A stretch of 64,000 bases of DNA from an uncultured Bacilli bacterium. GTDB lineage: Bacteria; Bacillota_I; Bacilli_A; RF39; UBA660. Location: assembly GCA_934155185.1 (NCBI GenBank), contig CAKPGT010000005.1, positions 1 through 64,000 on the forward strand. Direction: 5' to 3'. A model generated the notes under the pieces. It had not been told where the DNA came from. It saw only the letters and a list, made by a program, of their open reading frames with translations, and did not search any database. This document shows, piece by piece, positions 54,011-64,000 of this stretch (positions within the stretch are counted from its first letter, which is position 1; each line of letters starts with the position of its first letter). A program made the position numbers and the translations under genes.

Positions 54011-54861
54011 ATGTATCTATCTACCTCACATACTGTATTATCAAAATTATTTGCATCAATATTAAACCATTTTACATCCATCTGATTGTTAAACCATGTA
54101 TACTGTCTTTTAGCATAATTTCTACTTTTCTTTTTTATTAATTCGGTTGCTTCCTCTAAGCTTGTTTTTCCGTCAAAGAATTCATACAGTTCTTTATAAC
54201 CAATCGCAGTCTTAATTGCCTTACTATAAATTTTATTATCATAAAAGTACTTAGCTTCATTAATAAGACCGTTTTTAATCATAACGTCTACCCTTTTATT
54301 TATTGAACTATAAAGTTCATCTCTAGGTCTTGTAAGCCCAATTATTATAGCGTCGTAAAGCTTTTTAGCATCATGCTTTTCTTCTCCTTTAAAATGATTA
54401 TTTAAAAAACTCTCAAGCCTTTGCCTGTTATTAATATGTATCTTACTATCCTTATCAATTTTAAGTACCATATCATATAGTTTTTCATTACTATATTCTG
54501 AATAATCTTTCTTTTTATCTGTGTAATTAAAATTATAATCGTATAAAAGTGCTTTTAGATAAAGTCCTGTACCACCAACTATTATCACGTTTTTATTATT
54601 TTTAATTAGCTTATCAAGTATACACCTAGCACCCTTTTGATAATCATAAACAGAATAATCGCTTGCTGCATCTTTTATATCAATCATATGATGAACTATA
54701 CCTTGCATCTCATCTTTAGTTACCTTAGCAGTTGCAATATCCATTTTTCTATATATTTGCATACTATCACAACTTATTATTTCTGCATCATACTTTTTAG
54801 CTAACTCAACAGATAATTTAGTTTTACCAACACCAGTTGGTCCTACTATTGCTACTATCAT
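53995..54861 (-). CDS. miaA: tRNA dimethylallyltransferase (MiaA)
   Basis: 288 residues. Adds dimethylallyl to A37 of tRNAs reading UNN codons. P-loop GPTGVGKTKLS, EIISCDSMQIYRKMDIATAK, HHMIDIKD, VGGTGLYLKALLYD and the C-terminal KKKSRNYAKRQYTWFNNQ are all present. Encoded 51 bases after mutL; mutL-miaA is a common pair. Confidence 0.96.
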   Translation of the reverse strand: MIVAIVGPTGVGKTKLSVELAKKYDAEIISCDSMQIYRKMDIATAKVTKDEMQGIVHHMIDIKDAASDYSVYDYQKGARCILDKLIKNNKNVIIVGGTGLYLKALLYDYNFNYTDKKKDYSEYSNEKLYDMVLKIDKDSKIHINNRQRLESFLNNHFKGEEKHDAKKLYDAIIIGLTRPRDELYSSINKRVDVMIKNGLINEAKYFYDNKIYSKAIKTAIGYKELYEFFDGKTSLEEATELIKKKSRNYAKRQYTWFNNQMDVKWFNIDANNFDNTVCEVDRYIKKEL

Positions 54862-54912
54862 TAACTTGCCTCCTTAAATAAATAGTTTATATAATATTCA
54901 AAAGAGTTATAG

Positions 54913-56718
54913 TTACATAGCCCTTTTAAACATTTTTTCTAATTCATAATTGCTATAAAATATAGTAGTAGGTCTTCCATGAGGACAGGTATAAGGATTA
55001 TCACACTTTCTTAAGTCATTAATTAAAGCTTCCATCTCACCAAGTGATATATTCATATTAGCTTTAATAGCCATCTTACAACTAAGCATAATGGCTGCTT
55101 TTTCCCTAAACTTTTCAATACTAAAGTTTTTCTCCTCACTAATTATTACCTCAAGTATCTTTTTAATACTATCAATTTCATACCCTTCTTTAATCCATGT
55201 AGGATGCTCTTTTATAACAAAAGTATTAATACCACTTTCTTCAATATCAAAATTCATATCTCTTAATACTTTTAAGTTTTGTTTTATAATAATAAACTCA
55301 TTACTAGGATATTCTAGTGTTAGAGGAATAAGCATTTTTATACTGTTATTTTTAGGATTTCCAAAAGCCTTCTTATAGCCCTCATAGTTAATTCTCTCTT
55401 TAGCAGCATGCTGATCTATCATATATAATCCAAGTTCATTATGACATATTATATATGTTCCTTTTGCAAGCCCAACAGGATACATTTCAGGCATTATTAC
55501 TTTCTTTTTTTCTACTTTTCTTTCTGTTTTTTCTTCCTCTTCAAAATCAGTGCCATTTTTATCATTGTAGCTTGTTAAATCCTCATTAACTTCTAACGGT
55601 GGTTCATCAAAAATAGAATAATCAATAGTATCAGTTCCAATTACACTTTCTCTTTCCAAGTTTAGCTGCTGAAGCTCTATTTTTGGTCTTTCTTCTTTAA
55701 TTTCTTTTTCTTTTTTTTCTATTTTGGGTATCAATAAAGTTTTATCAAGGACACTTCTAATTCCTGTTTTAATAAGTTCTTTAAGATCCTCAAAATTACT
55801 AAATTTAATATCAAGTTTAGATGGATGGACATTAACATCAACTAGTGATGGGTCTGTATTAATATTAAGGACTACTATCGGGTATCTAGAGTCAGGTTTA
55901 TATGTATGATATGCATCATTTATTGCTCTATTTAACTCTACATTTCTAATTACTCTGTTATTAACTAGCGTTATCATATGGCTTCTAGAAGATCTTGTAA
56001 CTTCTGGTAATGATATAAAACCATCTACATCATAGTCATCATTATAAACGGATATACCTTTCATTTTGCGAGCAACTTCACTACCATATATTTCCTTTAT
56101 TACTTTAAGTAAGTTCCCCGAGCCATCAGTATTAAGTAAAACTTTATCGTCACTTATAAGAGTAAATTTTATTTTAGGAAATGATAAAGCCATTTTATTA
56201 ACATACTCACATATATTAGCCAACTCACTATATAAGCTGTTTAGATACTTTAATCTAGCTGGTGTGTTATAAAATAGGTCTTTTACTTCTATTTCAGTAC
56301 CCTTTCTTTTATCAGATGCCTCTACATTTATTACCTTTCCACCTTCTATATATACTTTTGTTCCAACACCACCAGTAGATGTCTTTAAAGTTACTTTAGA
56401 AACAGATGCTATAGAAGGAAGAGCTTCACCTCTAAAACCTAATGAGGAAATTCTAAAAAGTCCTGTTTCATCAAGAAGTTTACTAGTAGCATGTCTTTCA
56501 AATGCTAAAATAGCATCATCCTTTTCCATACCAGTTCCATTATCAATTACCTTAATTAATTTAGTTCCAGCTTCTTTTATCTCAATTTTTATTTCATCAC
56601 TTTTTGCATCAACACTATTTTCAACCAATTCTTTAACAACAGAAACACATTTTTCAACAACTTCTCCTGCTGCTATCTTATTAGCTAAAATATCATCCAT
56701 TACCTTTACTTTTCCCAT
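54913..56718 (-). CDS. mutL: DNA mismatch repair protein MutL
   Basis: 601 residues. N-terminal GHKL ATPase with NKIAAGEVVEKCVSVVKELV, IDNGTGMEKDD, TSKL...TLGFRGEALPSIASVSK and GTEIEVKDLFYNTPARLKY. The C-terminal dimerisation domain has DQHAAKERINYE (the endonuclease-type DQHAxxERxxYE motif) and CPHGRPTTIFY, so it belongs to the MutL endonuclease group. Linker is acidic and variable. mutS is not in the window. Confidence 0.96.
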   Translation of the reverse strand: MGKVKVMDDILANKIAAGEVVEKCVSVVKELVENSVDAKSDEIKIEIKEAGTKLIKVIDNGTGMEKDDAILAFERHATSKLLDETGLFRISSLGFRGEALPSIASVSKVTLKTSTGGVGTKVYIEGGKVINVEASDKRKGTEIEVKDLFYNTPARLKYLNSLYSELANICEYVNKMALSFPKIKFTLISDDKVLLNTDGSGNLLKVIKEIYGSEVARKMKGISVYNDDYDVDGFISLPEVTRSSRSHMITLVNNRVIRNVELNRAINDAYHTYKPDSRYPIVVLNINTDPSLVDVNVHPSKLDIKFSNFEDLKELIKTGIRSVLDKTLLIPKIEKKEKEIKEERPKIELQQLNLERESVIGTDTIDYSIFDEPPLEVNEDLTSYNDKNGTDFEEEEKTERKVEKKKVIMPEMYPVGLAKGTYIICHNELGLYMIDQHAAKERINYEGYKKAFGNPKNNSIKMLIPLTLEYPSNEFIIIKQNLKVLRDMNFDIEESGINTFVIKEHPTWIKEGYEIDSIKKILEVIISEEKNFSIEKFREKAAIMLSCKMAIKANMNISLGEMEALINDLRKCDNPYTCPHGRPTTIFYSNYELEKMFKRAM

Positions 56719-56821
56719 AATATCTACACCTACAATTCCATAAACAAATGATTATTAAAATAATATATTATCACATGTATTATAACATTTAACTAACATT
56801 ATGTCACTTTTAAATAGTTAA

Positions 56822-56830
56822 CATATACTA
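56822..56830 (+). promoter_or_regulatory. Possible sporulation (sigma-K-like) -10 before the coat-like gene
   Basis: CATATACTA matches CATANNNTA, with an AC about 14 bases upstream. Weak evidence, but the downstream gene looks coat-like. Confidence 0.3.
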
Positions 56831-56850
56831 TCTTAGAGGAAGGTGAAAAG

Positions 56851-57123
56851 ATGAATAACATGTATCAAGTTCCTAACTATTCTAATTATAGAGTGCAAGA
56901 TATGAATTCATACTATGTTAAGGGAGCAAACCAAAATGATGAGAGATTAGCTGGTGGATTTGTATTTCCATTTTTATTAGGTGGGGTTACAGGGGCCGCT
57001 GTTGCACCTGCATTTTGGAGACCAGGATATGGCTATAATAATAGACCACCATATTATAACCCGGCTCCATACCCATACCCATATCCATATCCATATCCAT
57101 ATCAACCTAGAAGATGGTTTTAA
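56851..57123 (+). CDS. Tyr/Pro-rich small protein, coat-like
   Basis: 90 residues. MNNMYQVPNYSNYRVQDMNS, then a Gly-rich hydrophobic patch (AGGFVFPFLLGGVTGAAVAPAF) and a Tyr/Pro-rich end with PYPYPYPYPYPYQPRRWF. The repeat is coded by seven or so CCATAT/CCATAC hexamers (57069-57105), a slippery tract likely to vary between strains. Compositions like this are seen in spore-coat proteins, but no specific family is recognised. GGAAGGTGA precedes the ATG by 7 bases; sits alone between mutL and DUF421. Confidence 0.65.
   Translation: MNNMYQVPNYSNYRVQDMNSYYVKGANQNDERLAGGFVFPFLLGGVTGAAVAPAFWRPGYGYNNRPPYYNPAPYPYPYPYPYPYQPRRWF
57069..57105 (+). repeat. CCATAY hexamer repeat
   Basis: About seven tandem copies of CCATAT/CCATAC encoding Pro-Tyr repeats; expected to change copy number by replication slippage without frame shift. 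Confidence 0.8.
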
Positions 57124-57149
57124 AAAAAGATAGTTTTTCTATCTTTTTT
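57123..57149. terminator. Bidirectional terminator
   Basis: AAAAAAGATAG / CTATCTTTTTT with a TTTTT loop between the coat-like gene and the convergent DUF421 gene. Confidence 0.85.
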
Positions 57150-57154
57150 CGTAA

Positions 57155-57799
57155 TCACTTAAATACTTCACTATATTTTATAATATAAATTTCATTATTC
57201 TTACAAAACGCATAAAATACATCACCAACTTTTAATTTTTTATCATATAGCAAATTTAAAAGCCACGTCTTACTTTTATTTATACTATATAAATTATCAA
57301 ATTGAACTTCTCCATCAACTATTATAGGCAAAGGATATGTCTTTTTATCTTCATCATCTTTTTTAAAAACGGATAATTTACCATTAGTTTCAAGTATTGC
57401 ATAGTCAACTTCATCAATGCTTCGTATATCTTTTTCTCTTAACTGTAAAAGTAAATCATCAAGAGTATATCTTTGATCTATCATGTTTTTAAAGTTTATT
57501 ACTCCTTTTTTTATAATAATAACTGGCTTACCATCTATAAATCTTCTAAATTTAATGTTCTTAAGTGATATTTTTGCTATCAATATTTGAAGAATAACAA
57601 GAATAATTACAGGTAAAAGATGGAGCATAAAATGAGTTTTATGTTCTATTGCCATTGCAACTAGTTCAGCAATTAAAATAAATACGACAAGATCAAAAGT
57701 GCCTAACTGTCCTACCTCTCTTTTCCCCATAATACGAAATATAAAAGCAACTAATAAATATATAAATAGAGTTTTAAAAATTATAGTAAAATAAGTCAT
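57155..57799 (-). CDS. DUF421 membrane protein (YetF/YrbG-like)
   Basis: 214 residues. Three N-terminal membrane helices with FRIMGKREVGQLGTFDLVVFI and ELVAMAI, then the DUF421 cytosolic domain (GKPVIIIKKGVINFKNM, RYTLDDLLLQLREKDIRSID, VDYAILETNGKLSVF). The family is frequent in spore-formers and some members act in spore germination or membrane repair; the exact role is unknown. Family assignment is clear. Confidence 0.85.
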   Translation of the reverse strand: MTYFTIIFKTLFIYLLVAFIFRIMGKREVGQLGTFDLVVFILIAELVAMAIEHKTHFMLHLLPVIILVILQILIAKISLKNIKFRRFIDGKPVIIIKKGVINFKNMIDQRYTLDDLLLQLREKDIRSIDEVDYAILETNGKLSVFKKDDEDKKTYPLPIIVDGEVQFDNLYSINKSKTWLLNLLYDKKLKVGDVFYAFCKNNEIYIIKYSEVFK

Positions 57800-57872
57800 A
57801 TAATCACCATTCTTATTATGTTATTAATCATATTTTTATATACAAATAATATATATTACTAGAGGTGATATT

Positions 57873-58225
57873 TTGAAAAAATACTTTTTTCCATTTTTCT
57901 ATACTTTACTTATCATATTATTAGGTGCCCTATTTTCAAGCATTTTGTATTATTTTGATATTATTGGTGATAAACTAAATACCATAATTCTTTATCTAAT
58001 TAGTATTACAGCAATATTTACTGGTGCTTTAATGCTTTGCCGAAAAATAAAACAAAAGGGTATTATTGGTGGTGCTATTTATTTTGGCATATGGTTTGTT
58101 ATTATTAATATAATATCTCTTATTATATTTAAATCAAAATTTAATTTTAATAGTTTCATATATTATTTTATATTACTAATATTCAGTATTATGGGTGGAG
58201 TTATTGGTAAAAATAGTCAAATAGA

Positions 58226-58244
<19 letters not shown>
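57873..58244 (+). CDS. TIGR04086 family membrane protein (YrzE-like)
   Basis: 123 residues with four hydrophobic segments (FYTLLIILLGALFSSILYYF, IILYLISITAIFTGALMLC, GIIGGAIYFGIWFVIINIISL, YFILLIFSIMGGVIGKN). Length, topology and position beside tgt match the TIGR04086/YrzE group of Bacillota. Function unknown. AGAGGTGAT precedes the TTG/ATG start region; the start at 57873 is the TTG after it. Confidence 0.7.
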
Positions 58245-59375
<1,131 letters not shown>

Positions 59376-59382
59376 TTACATT

Positions 59383-60405
59383 TTATTTAATAAACATACA
59401 GTCGCCAAAGGAAAAGAATCTATATTTTTCTTTAACAGCATGCTTGTATGCATTTAATACATTATCTTTACCTGCCAAAGCGCTAATTAGCATTATTAAA
59501 GTTGATTTTGGCAAGTGAAAATTAGTTAATAAAGCATCTATACCTTTAAATTTATAGCCAGGATATATAAATATCTTAGTGTTACCAGACTGCGCTTTAA
59601 AACGTCCATTAGAATCTGCTACAGTCTCTAAAACCCTAGTTGATGTGGTACCTACTGATATAATTCTTTTTCCATTTTCCCTTGTTTTATTTAAAAGGTT
59701 AGCTACCTCATCACTAAGTATATAATACTCAGAATGCATATCGTGCTTAGTAACATCTTCAACTGAAACAGGTCTAAATGTTCCAAGCCCTACATGTAAA
59801 GTAACATAAGCAATATTAACGTTTTTTTCTTTAATTTTTTCTAAATATTCTTTAGTAAAGTGTAACCCTGCCGTTGGCGCGGCAGCAGAACCAGGATTTT
59901 TAGCATAAACTGTCTGATATCTATCTTTATCATCTAATTTTTCTGTTATGTATGGGGGAAGAGGCATTTCTCCTAACCTATCTAAAATTTCAAGAAATAT
60001 ACCATCATATATAAATTTATATTTTCTAATACCATCATCACCTACAAAAGTGCATTTACATGATAGTTCATCAGAAAACTTAACTATAGTTCCTTTCTTT
60101 ATTCTTTTAGCAGGTTTAGTTAAGCACTCCCATTCATCGTCACCTAAATCTTTAAGCATTAAAACTTCAATAACCGCACCAGTATCTGGTTTATGTCCAA
60201 TTAACCTAGCAGGAATAACCTTAGTATCATTTAATACTAAAGTATCACCTGGATTTAAATAATTTATTAAATCTGTAAAATTATTATCACTAAACTCACC
60301 CGTATTTTTATCAAGCACCATCATTCTTGATGCATTTCTATTTTTTAAAGGAGTCTGTGCAATTAGTTCTTTTGGTAGCTCATAATCAAAATCATCTGTT
60401 TTCAT
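59383..60405 (-). CDS. queA: S-adenosylmethionine:tRNA ribosyltransferase-isomerase
   Basis: 340 residues. Builds epoxyqueuosine from preQ1 tRNA and [73 protein letters not shown] and [17 protein letters not shown] are intact. Located between ruvB and tgt. Confidence 0.97.
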   Translation of the reverse strand: MKTDDFDYELPKELIAQTPLKNRNASRMMVLDKNTGEFSDNNFTDLINYLNPGDTLVLNDTKVIPARLIGHKPDTGAVIEVLMLKDLGDDEWECLTKPAKRIKKGTIVKFSDELSCKCTFVGDDGIRKYKFIYDGIFLEILDRLGEMPLPPYITEKLDDKDRYQTVYAKNPGSAAAPTAGLHFTKEYLEKIKEKNVNIAYVTLHVGLGTFRPVSVEDVTKHDMHSEYYILSDEVANLLNKTRENGKRIISVGTTSTRVLETVADSNGRFKAQSGNTKIFIYPGYKFKGIDALLTNFHLPKSTLIMLISALAGKDNVLNAYKHAVKEKYRFFSFGDCMFIK

Positions 60406-60482
60406 TTTCTTTTTCCTTTCTACAAAATAAATAAACCATAATATGATATATATTATAGTTCATTTTATAGTAATTAGCAATT

Positions 60483-61481
60483 TTATTTAGTATCTTTAAC
60501 TATATTTAAATGTTTATATGCAAGGTCTGTTACAATTCTACCTCTTGGAGTTCTTTTAAGGTATCCAATTTGGAGTAAATAAGGCTCACATACATCTTCT
60601 ATAGTTGACACTTCTTCTCCTATTGAAGCTGCAACCGCCTCAACACCAACTGGCCCACCATTAAACTTATATATTATTGTCTTTAATAATTCGTAGTCAA
60701 CTTCATCTAATCCTAGTTTGTCTACCTTAAGTGAATCAAGTGCATACTTTGTTATGTCAAGCGTGATTGTGCCATCTCCTTTAACAAGCGCAAAATCACT
60801 TACTCTTTTAAGAAGCCTATTTGCAATTCTAGGTGTTCTTCTACATCTATTGGCAAGTTCTTTTGCAGCATCATCTTCTATAACTAGATTAAGAACCCTA
60901 GCACTTCTTTTAATAATTAATGTTATTTCTTCTTCTGTGTAGTAATTTAGCTTAGATACTATACCAAACCGGTCACGAAGCGGTGCGGATAAATCCCCTG
61001 CTCTTGTTGTTGCCCCAACTAAGGTAAAATGGGGCAAGTCTATTCTTAAATTTCTATTAGAACCCTCACTTCCAACCATTATATCTAGTGTAAAATCTTC
61101 CATTGCAGAATAAAGAATTTCTTCAACAAACCTTGGAATACGATGTATCTCATCAATAAATAATACATCACCCTCATCTAAGGACGATAAAATAGCAGCC
61201 AAATCGCCAGACTTTTCTATGGTAGGACCTGATGCTGTTTTAATATTTGCGCCCATCTCATTAGCAATAACGTAAGACAAAGTTGTTTTACCAAGGCCTG
61301 GTGGCCCATAAAGAAGTACATGATCAAGTGCCTCTCCTCTTATTTTAGCAGCTTCCATAAATATCTTAATATTCTCTTTAATATCTTTTTGACCAATATA
61401 TTCATCTATGGTTTGAGGCCTTATAGTAGCTTCAAAATTATCTTCTTTTAATTTGTCTGCCGTAACTAACCTATCATTCAT
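60483..61481 (-). CDS. ruvB: Holliday junction helicase RuvB
   Basis: 332-residue AAA+ motor for branch migration. [19 protein letters not shown], Walker [17 protein letters not shown], Walker [12 protein letters not shown], sensor 1 [20 protein letters not shown] and the C-terminal winged helix ([34 protein letters not shown]). 22 bases after ruvA. Confidence 0.98.
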   Translation of the reverse strand: MNDRLVTADKLKEDNFEATIRPQTIDEYIGQKDIKENIKIFMEAAKIRGEALDHVLLYGPPGLGKTTLSYVIANEMGANIKTASGPTIEKSGDLAAILSSLDEGDVLFIDEIHRIPRFVEEILYSAMEDFTLDIMVGSEGSNRNLRIDLPHFTLVGATTRAGDLSAPLRDRFGIVSKLNYYTEEEITLIIKRSARVLNLVIEDDAAKELANRCRRTPRIANRLLKRVSDFALVKGDGTITLDITKYALDSLKVDKLGLDEVDYELLKTIIYKFNGGPVGVEAVAASIGEEVSTIEDVCEPYLLQIGYLKRTPRGRIVTDLAYKHLNIVKDTK

Positions 61482-61503
61482 TATAGCATCCTCCTTTCAT
61501 CTT

Positions 61504-62055
61504 TTATTTAAGTAACAATTTTAGTGCATCTTTAATCTGGTCTTCAAGAGCCTTATTAGTATCAATATTAGGAAGAATCCTTTTAATATCAGCTGGTCTA
61601 TAACCCAAAGACTTAAGAGTTTCAGTAAGCTCTGTATAATCTTTCTTTGTATCAATAGGATCACTTGCTAGCTTACCTTTTAAATCAAGAATTATTTGCC
61701 TTGCAACCTTATCTCCTATCTTAGGAAATTTCTTTAAATAACTAATATCACCAGAATCTATTGCACTATATAACTCATTAATATTATTAACAGATAACAT
61801 AGGTAGTGCCATCTTACATCCTAAACCTTTAACCCCTATTAACTTTAAAAATAAATCCTTATTTTCTTTAGTCTTAAAACCATATAAAGTATTTTCATCT
61901 TCTCTTATTTGTTGATATAAGTATATAGTTACCTCTTCACCCTCTTTGTAAGAAAACGGATTTGAAACAAAAACCATATAACCTATTCCATTATTTTCTA
62001 TAACTACATAACTGTTTTCTATATCAGTTATAATACCTTTAATATATGAATACAT
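61504..62055 (-). CDS. ruvA: Holliday junction-binding protein RuvA
   Basis: 183 residues. N-terminal OB fold (YIKGIITDIENSYVVIENNG), helix-hairpin-helix pairs (FLKLIGVKGLGCKMALPML and LKKFPKIGDKVARQIILDL) and the C-terminal RuvB-binding domain (ETLKSLGYRPADIKRILPNI). First gene of ruvAB-queA-tgt under a promoter at 62080-62108. Confidence 0.97.
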   Translation of the reverse strand: MYSYIKGIITDIENSYVVIENNGIGYMVFVSNPFSYKEGEEVTIYLYQQIREDENTLYGFKTKENKDLFLKLIGVKGLGCKMALPMLSVNNINELYSAIDSGDISYLKKFPKIGDKVARQIILDLKGKLASDPIDTKKDYTELTETLKSLGYRPADIKRILPNIDTNKALEDQIKDALKLLLK

Positions 62056-62079
62056 AATTTAAACCTCACTTATGAATTA

Positions 62080-62108
62080 ATTGTATCACGAACAATTGTA
62101 TATTGCAA
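62080..62108 (-). promoter_or_regulatory. Promoter of ruvA-ruvB-queA-tgt
   Basis: Minus strand TTGCAA (62108-62103), 17 bp, TACAAT (62085-62080) with TGA extension. Confidence 0.65.
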
Positions 62109-62119
62109 ATATAAAATTT

Positions 62120-62596
62120 CTATTTTTTTATATCAAAAAGTGATAAGAAAAATATTGGCTGCTTAATAGCTTCCATTGATACTATTTTATCAGCTATTGT
62201 AACTACCCATGATTCCTTATATTTTGGTGGTATTATATTTAAAGGAAACATATGCCTTAGAATTATATTAGAAGTCTTCTCATCTATATAATTAGGAAAA
62301 TATTTTTTTGAATTTTCTAAAGCCTCTTTAGCATGCGTAAAACCATGTTTCTTAAATAGTGGTCTTTTAATTTTATCACTTTGCCATGGTTTATAGTAAA
62401 AGTCATGTAAAAGACCACCAATAGCAGCTTTTTTATAGTCACCAATTTTAAGTTTCTTAGAAATTTTATACGCCATTATAGACACTTTTAAGCTGTGATC
62501 ATAAACACTTATCTTTCCGTGATGCATATAACTTTTTCTTTTAATAAATTCTTCATGGTTTAATATCTCATTTACAATTTCATAATATTCACTCAT
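62120..62596 (-). CDS. HD-domain hydrolase
   Basis: About 158 residues. Metal-binding HD set: MHHGKISVYDHSLKVS (first His), GGLLHDFYYKPW (HD), HGFTHAKEA (His) and IADKIVS (Asp), as in HDIG-type phosphohydrolases. Likely a small phosphohydrolase of nucleotides or second messengers; substrate unknown. The ATG at 62596 is preferred over one three bases earlier for better spacing to GGGTGA. Single gene. Confidence 0.75.
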   Translation of the reverse strand: MSEYYEIVNEILNHEEFIKRKSYMHHGKISVYDHSLKVSIMAYKISKKLKIGDYKKAAIGGLLHDFYYKPWQSDKIKRPLFKKHGFTHAKEALENSKKYFPNYIDEKTSNIILRHMFPLNIIPPKYKESWVVTIADKIVSMEAIKQPIFFLSLFDIKK

Positions 62597-62696
62597 CATC
62601 TCACCCTACTATAATAATATCACAGTTTTATAATTTACCATAAACTTTTTTTAAAATTACCTTATTTTATAAAAAGCAGCACTAAAATTTGATGCT

Positions 62697-63242
62697 TTAA
62701 TTTATCTTACTTTCAATTTCATTTAATATATCTATAGTTTTATCTACCTTTATTGTATTTATTCCAATCTTACTTGCACTATCTACGTTTTTTATATTAT
62801 CATCTAGGAAAAGAAGTTCATCTGGTTTTATATTATACTTATTTAATATGTACTCATAGAAATCTTTATTAGGCTTTATTCTATGTATTTCTGCTGAAAT
62901 AATAACATCATCTAAATATGTTACACCAAATGTTTCTCCAATGTAATTTCTTATAAATGATACATGATTAGTTGCAATTATAATTTTAATATCAGGAAAT
63001 TTTTCTTTTATTTTTTTAAACAAGTCATTATCCCTTACTTCATACAATCTTTCTATAAGTGATTCAGTAGTTCTAATTATAACATTGTCTTTTTCTATTA
63101 TTTTTCTAGCTTCTTTTAAATAATCTGAATCATTAATGTTTGGTCCAAAAAGCCTTTCTATCTTCTCTTCTTCAAAAGACATATTAATGTCCTTTTCACT
63201 TACTAACACACCAACTAAATCAAAAGCTATTACTTTAATCAT
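62697..63242 (-). CDS. HAD superfamily hydrolase
   Basis: 181 residues, HAD-IA type. Motif I reads FDLVGVLV: the nucleophile Asp is kept while the second Asp of DxD is Val. Motif II IIIATNHVSF, motif III Lys in HRIKPNKDFYEYIL, motif IV LLFLDDNIKNVDSA. Small cap. Phosphatase or phosphomutase activity is probable; the missing second Asp, also absent in some related FDxGGV proteins, may shift activity. Lone gene with CCTCC ribosome site upstream. Confidence 0.8.
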   Translation of the reverse strand: MIKVIAFDLVGVLVSEKDINMSFEEEKIERLFGPNINDSDYLKEARKIIEKDNVIIRTTESLIERLYEVRDNDLFKKIKEKFPDIKIIIATNHVSFIRNYIGETFGVTYLDDVIISAEIHRIKPNKDFYEYILNKYNIKPDELLFLDDNIKNVDSASKIGINTIKVDKTIDILNEIESKIN

Positions 63243-63396
63243 TTTTCCTCCTAAATATCTTTTCTAAAATAAAAATTTATTATAGTATATTCTCTATTAA
63301 ATATAACTCTACAATTAGTATACCATAGGTTTAATATATTTTATAGATTATAAAGAAAGGCTATGGTAGAATAATGCTTGAAAGGAGGATTACTAT

Positions 63397-63978
63397 ATGA
63401 GTAATTTAAAAAAGAAGTATAATGAGACAATTGTGCAAAAGGAAAAAACTAAAAGAAAAATTGATGAACTTAAGAAAAATCATTTTGTAGAAGAATATAT
63501 TAAGCTATGCAAAAAAGAAAGCATTTTGGCAAGTAAAGAAAAAAAGTTATATACGCAGATTAAAACTGAAACATATACCTCTTGCAATCATATTTGGGTC
63601 ATAACAGACTCTAACTATGATTATTGTGAGGGAAGATCATATAAACAATATGGGTGCATAAAGTGCGGTCTAAATCAGGGCTTACTTGAAAGATCTTCTA
63701 GATTGCCCTTCTTCTCACCTAAAGATATATTTACAAAAGATGAAATTATAATGTTAAATTGTATGAATCAAAAGGAAGGAATAAATGTGAAATACACTGA
63801 TATATGCTGCAAGCTTGACGTTGCTAAAAATTTATACTTAAAAATCAAAAATGCTTTTCCTAATATTGATGATGAAACTATTCTTAAATATTTTGAAATA
63901 GAAATAAATAATTCTAAAGAAGGCAAAGAACAGGTTAAGGTTAAAAAGAAAACACCAAACAATATAAAAACAAATTAG
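63397..63978 (+). CDS. Hypothetical coiled-coil protein with zinc-ribbon-like cysteines
   Basis: 193 residues. N-terminal coiled coil (about 1-60, rich in Lys/Glu), then TSCNHIWVITDSNYDYCEG and YKQYGCIKCGLNQGLLERS, giving Cys/His pairs of a possible zinc ribbon (C-N-H...C-x-x-C). A helical middle and a basic tail follow. AAAGGAGGATT precedes the ATG by 7 bases. Not recognised; it might bind nucleic acid. The stop is followed at once by a terminator hairpin. Confidence 0.65.
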   Translation: MSNLKKKYNETIVQKEKTKRKIDELKKNHFVEEYIKLCKKESILASKEKKLYTQIKTETYTSCNHIWVITDSNYDYCEGRSYKQYGCIKCGLNQGLLERSSRLPFFSPKDIFTKDEIIMLNCMNQKEGINVKYTDICCKLDVAKNLYLKIKNAFPNIDDETILKYFEIEINNSKEGKEQVKVKKKTPNNIKTN

Positions 63979-64000
63979 CTCTGCATTTAAAGCTAATTTG
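63971..64000 (+). terminator. Terminator hairpin at the window edge
   Basis: CAAATTAGCT / AGCTAATTTG perfect 10-bp stem; the T-run would lie beyond the window. Confidence 0.7.

Noticed and set aside
57069..57105. Tandem repeat as possible CRISPR
   Set aside because: Units are six bases with no spacers and lie inside a reading frame.

Overview
The window comes from an AT-rich (roughly 70% A+T by eye), endospore-forming low-GC Gram-positive bacterium (Bacillota). Gene order resembles that of Bacilli: secDF; relA-dtd; hisS-aspS-6S RNA-tcdA-rarA; rpsT/gpr-spoIIP-small gene; lepA-hemW; hrcA-grpE-dnaK-dnaJ; and ruvA-ruvB-queA-tgt all keep the order known from Bacillus subtilis or nearly so. SpoIIM, SpoIVB, SpoIIP and GPR all look intact, so sporulation is probably retained. 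TGA is used as a stop (for example at dtd). No tRNA, rRNA, CRISPR array or insertion sequence is visible.

Layout. 0-7 kb: the end of a surface protein, then secDF, relA/spoT, dtd and an AI-2E permease. 7-12.6 kb: an envelope module of SPFH/YdjI-like, zinc-ribbon YdjG-like, LemA and DUF2207 proteins, and a small unknown protein. 12.6-20 kb: T-box leader, hisS, an unknown gene, an archaeal-type aspS, an N-formylglutamate amidohydrolase-like gene, 6S RNA, tcdA, a cadherin-like surface protein and rarA. 20-22.5 kb: xerD-type recombinase and a phosphohexomutase. 22.5-27 kb: an accessory stretch with an orphan small RNA, a ZIP transporter, a Nudix protein, a lone ATPase, a truncated MNT-like ORF and an XRE/DUF2726 pair. 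27-32.5 kb: spoIIM, small membrane proteins, spoIVB, a nucleotidyltransferase, xseB, xseA and a GNAT protein. 32.6-37.2 kb: a DUF308 protein and a 1294-residue protein ending in a metallophosphoesterase. 37.2-43.7 kb: the CIRCE-controlled heat-shock operon with pepF between dnaK and dnaJ. 43.7-50 kb: hemW, lepA, an unknown helical protein, and trpS under a T-box leader. 50.0-50.3 kb: a probable type I toxin-antitoxin locus. 50.3-58.2 kb: spoIIP, gpr, rpsT, a transglutaminase-like protein, miaA, mutL, a Tyr/Pro-rich coat-like protein, DUF421 and TIGR04086 proteins. 58.2-64 kb: tgt, queA, ruvB, ruvA, HD and HAD hydrolases and a zinc-ribbon protein.

How it works together. Most genes are housekeeping: secretion, stringent response, aminoacylation, protein folding, tRNA modification and DNA repair. 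RNA-level control is prominent, with two T-boxes, 6S RNA, an orphan sRNA and an antisense pair. Terminators are compact and often overlap stop codons. Many promoters carry an extended -10 (TGnTATAAT).

Most worth checking: the convergent 24-residue hydrophobic peptide/antisense RNA locus at 50.05-50.27 kb, built like the enterococcal par (Fst/RNAII) module; the 1294-residue repeat + ART-like + phosphoesterase protein; the very short T-box leader with an overlapping Asp/His specifier; and a RelA whose hydrolase ED pair is missing.
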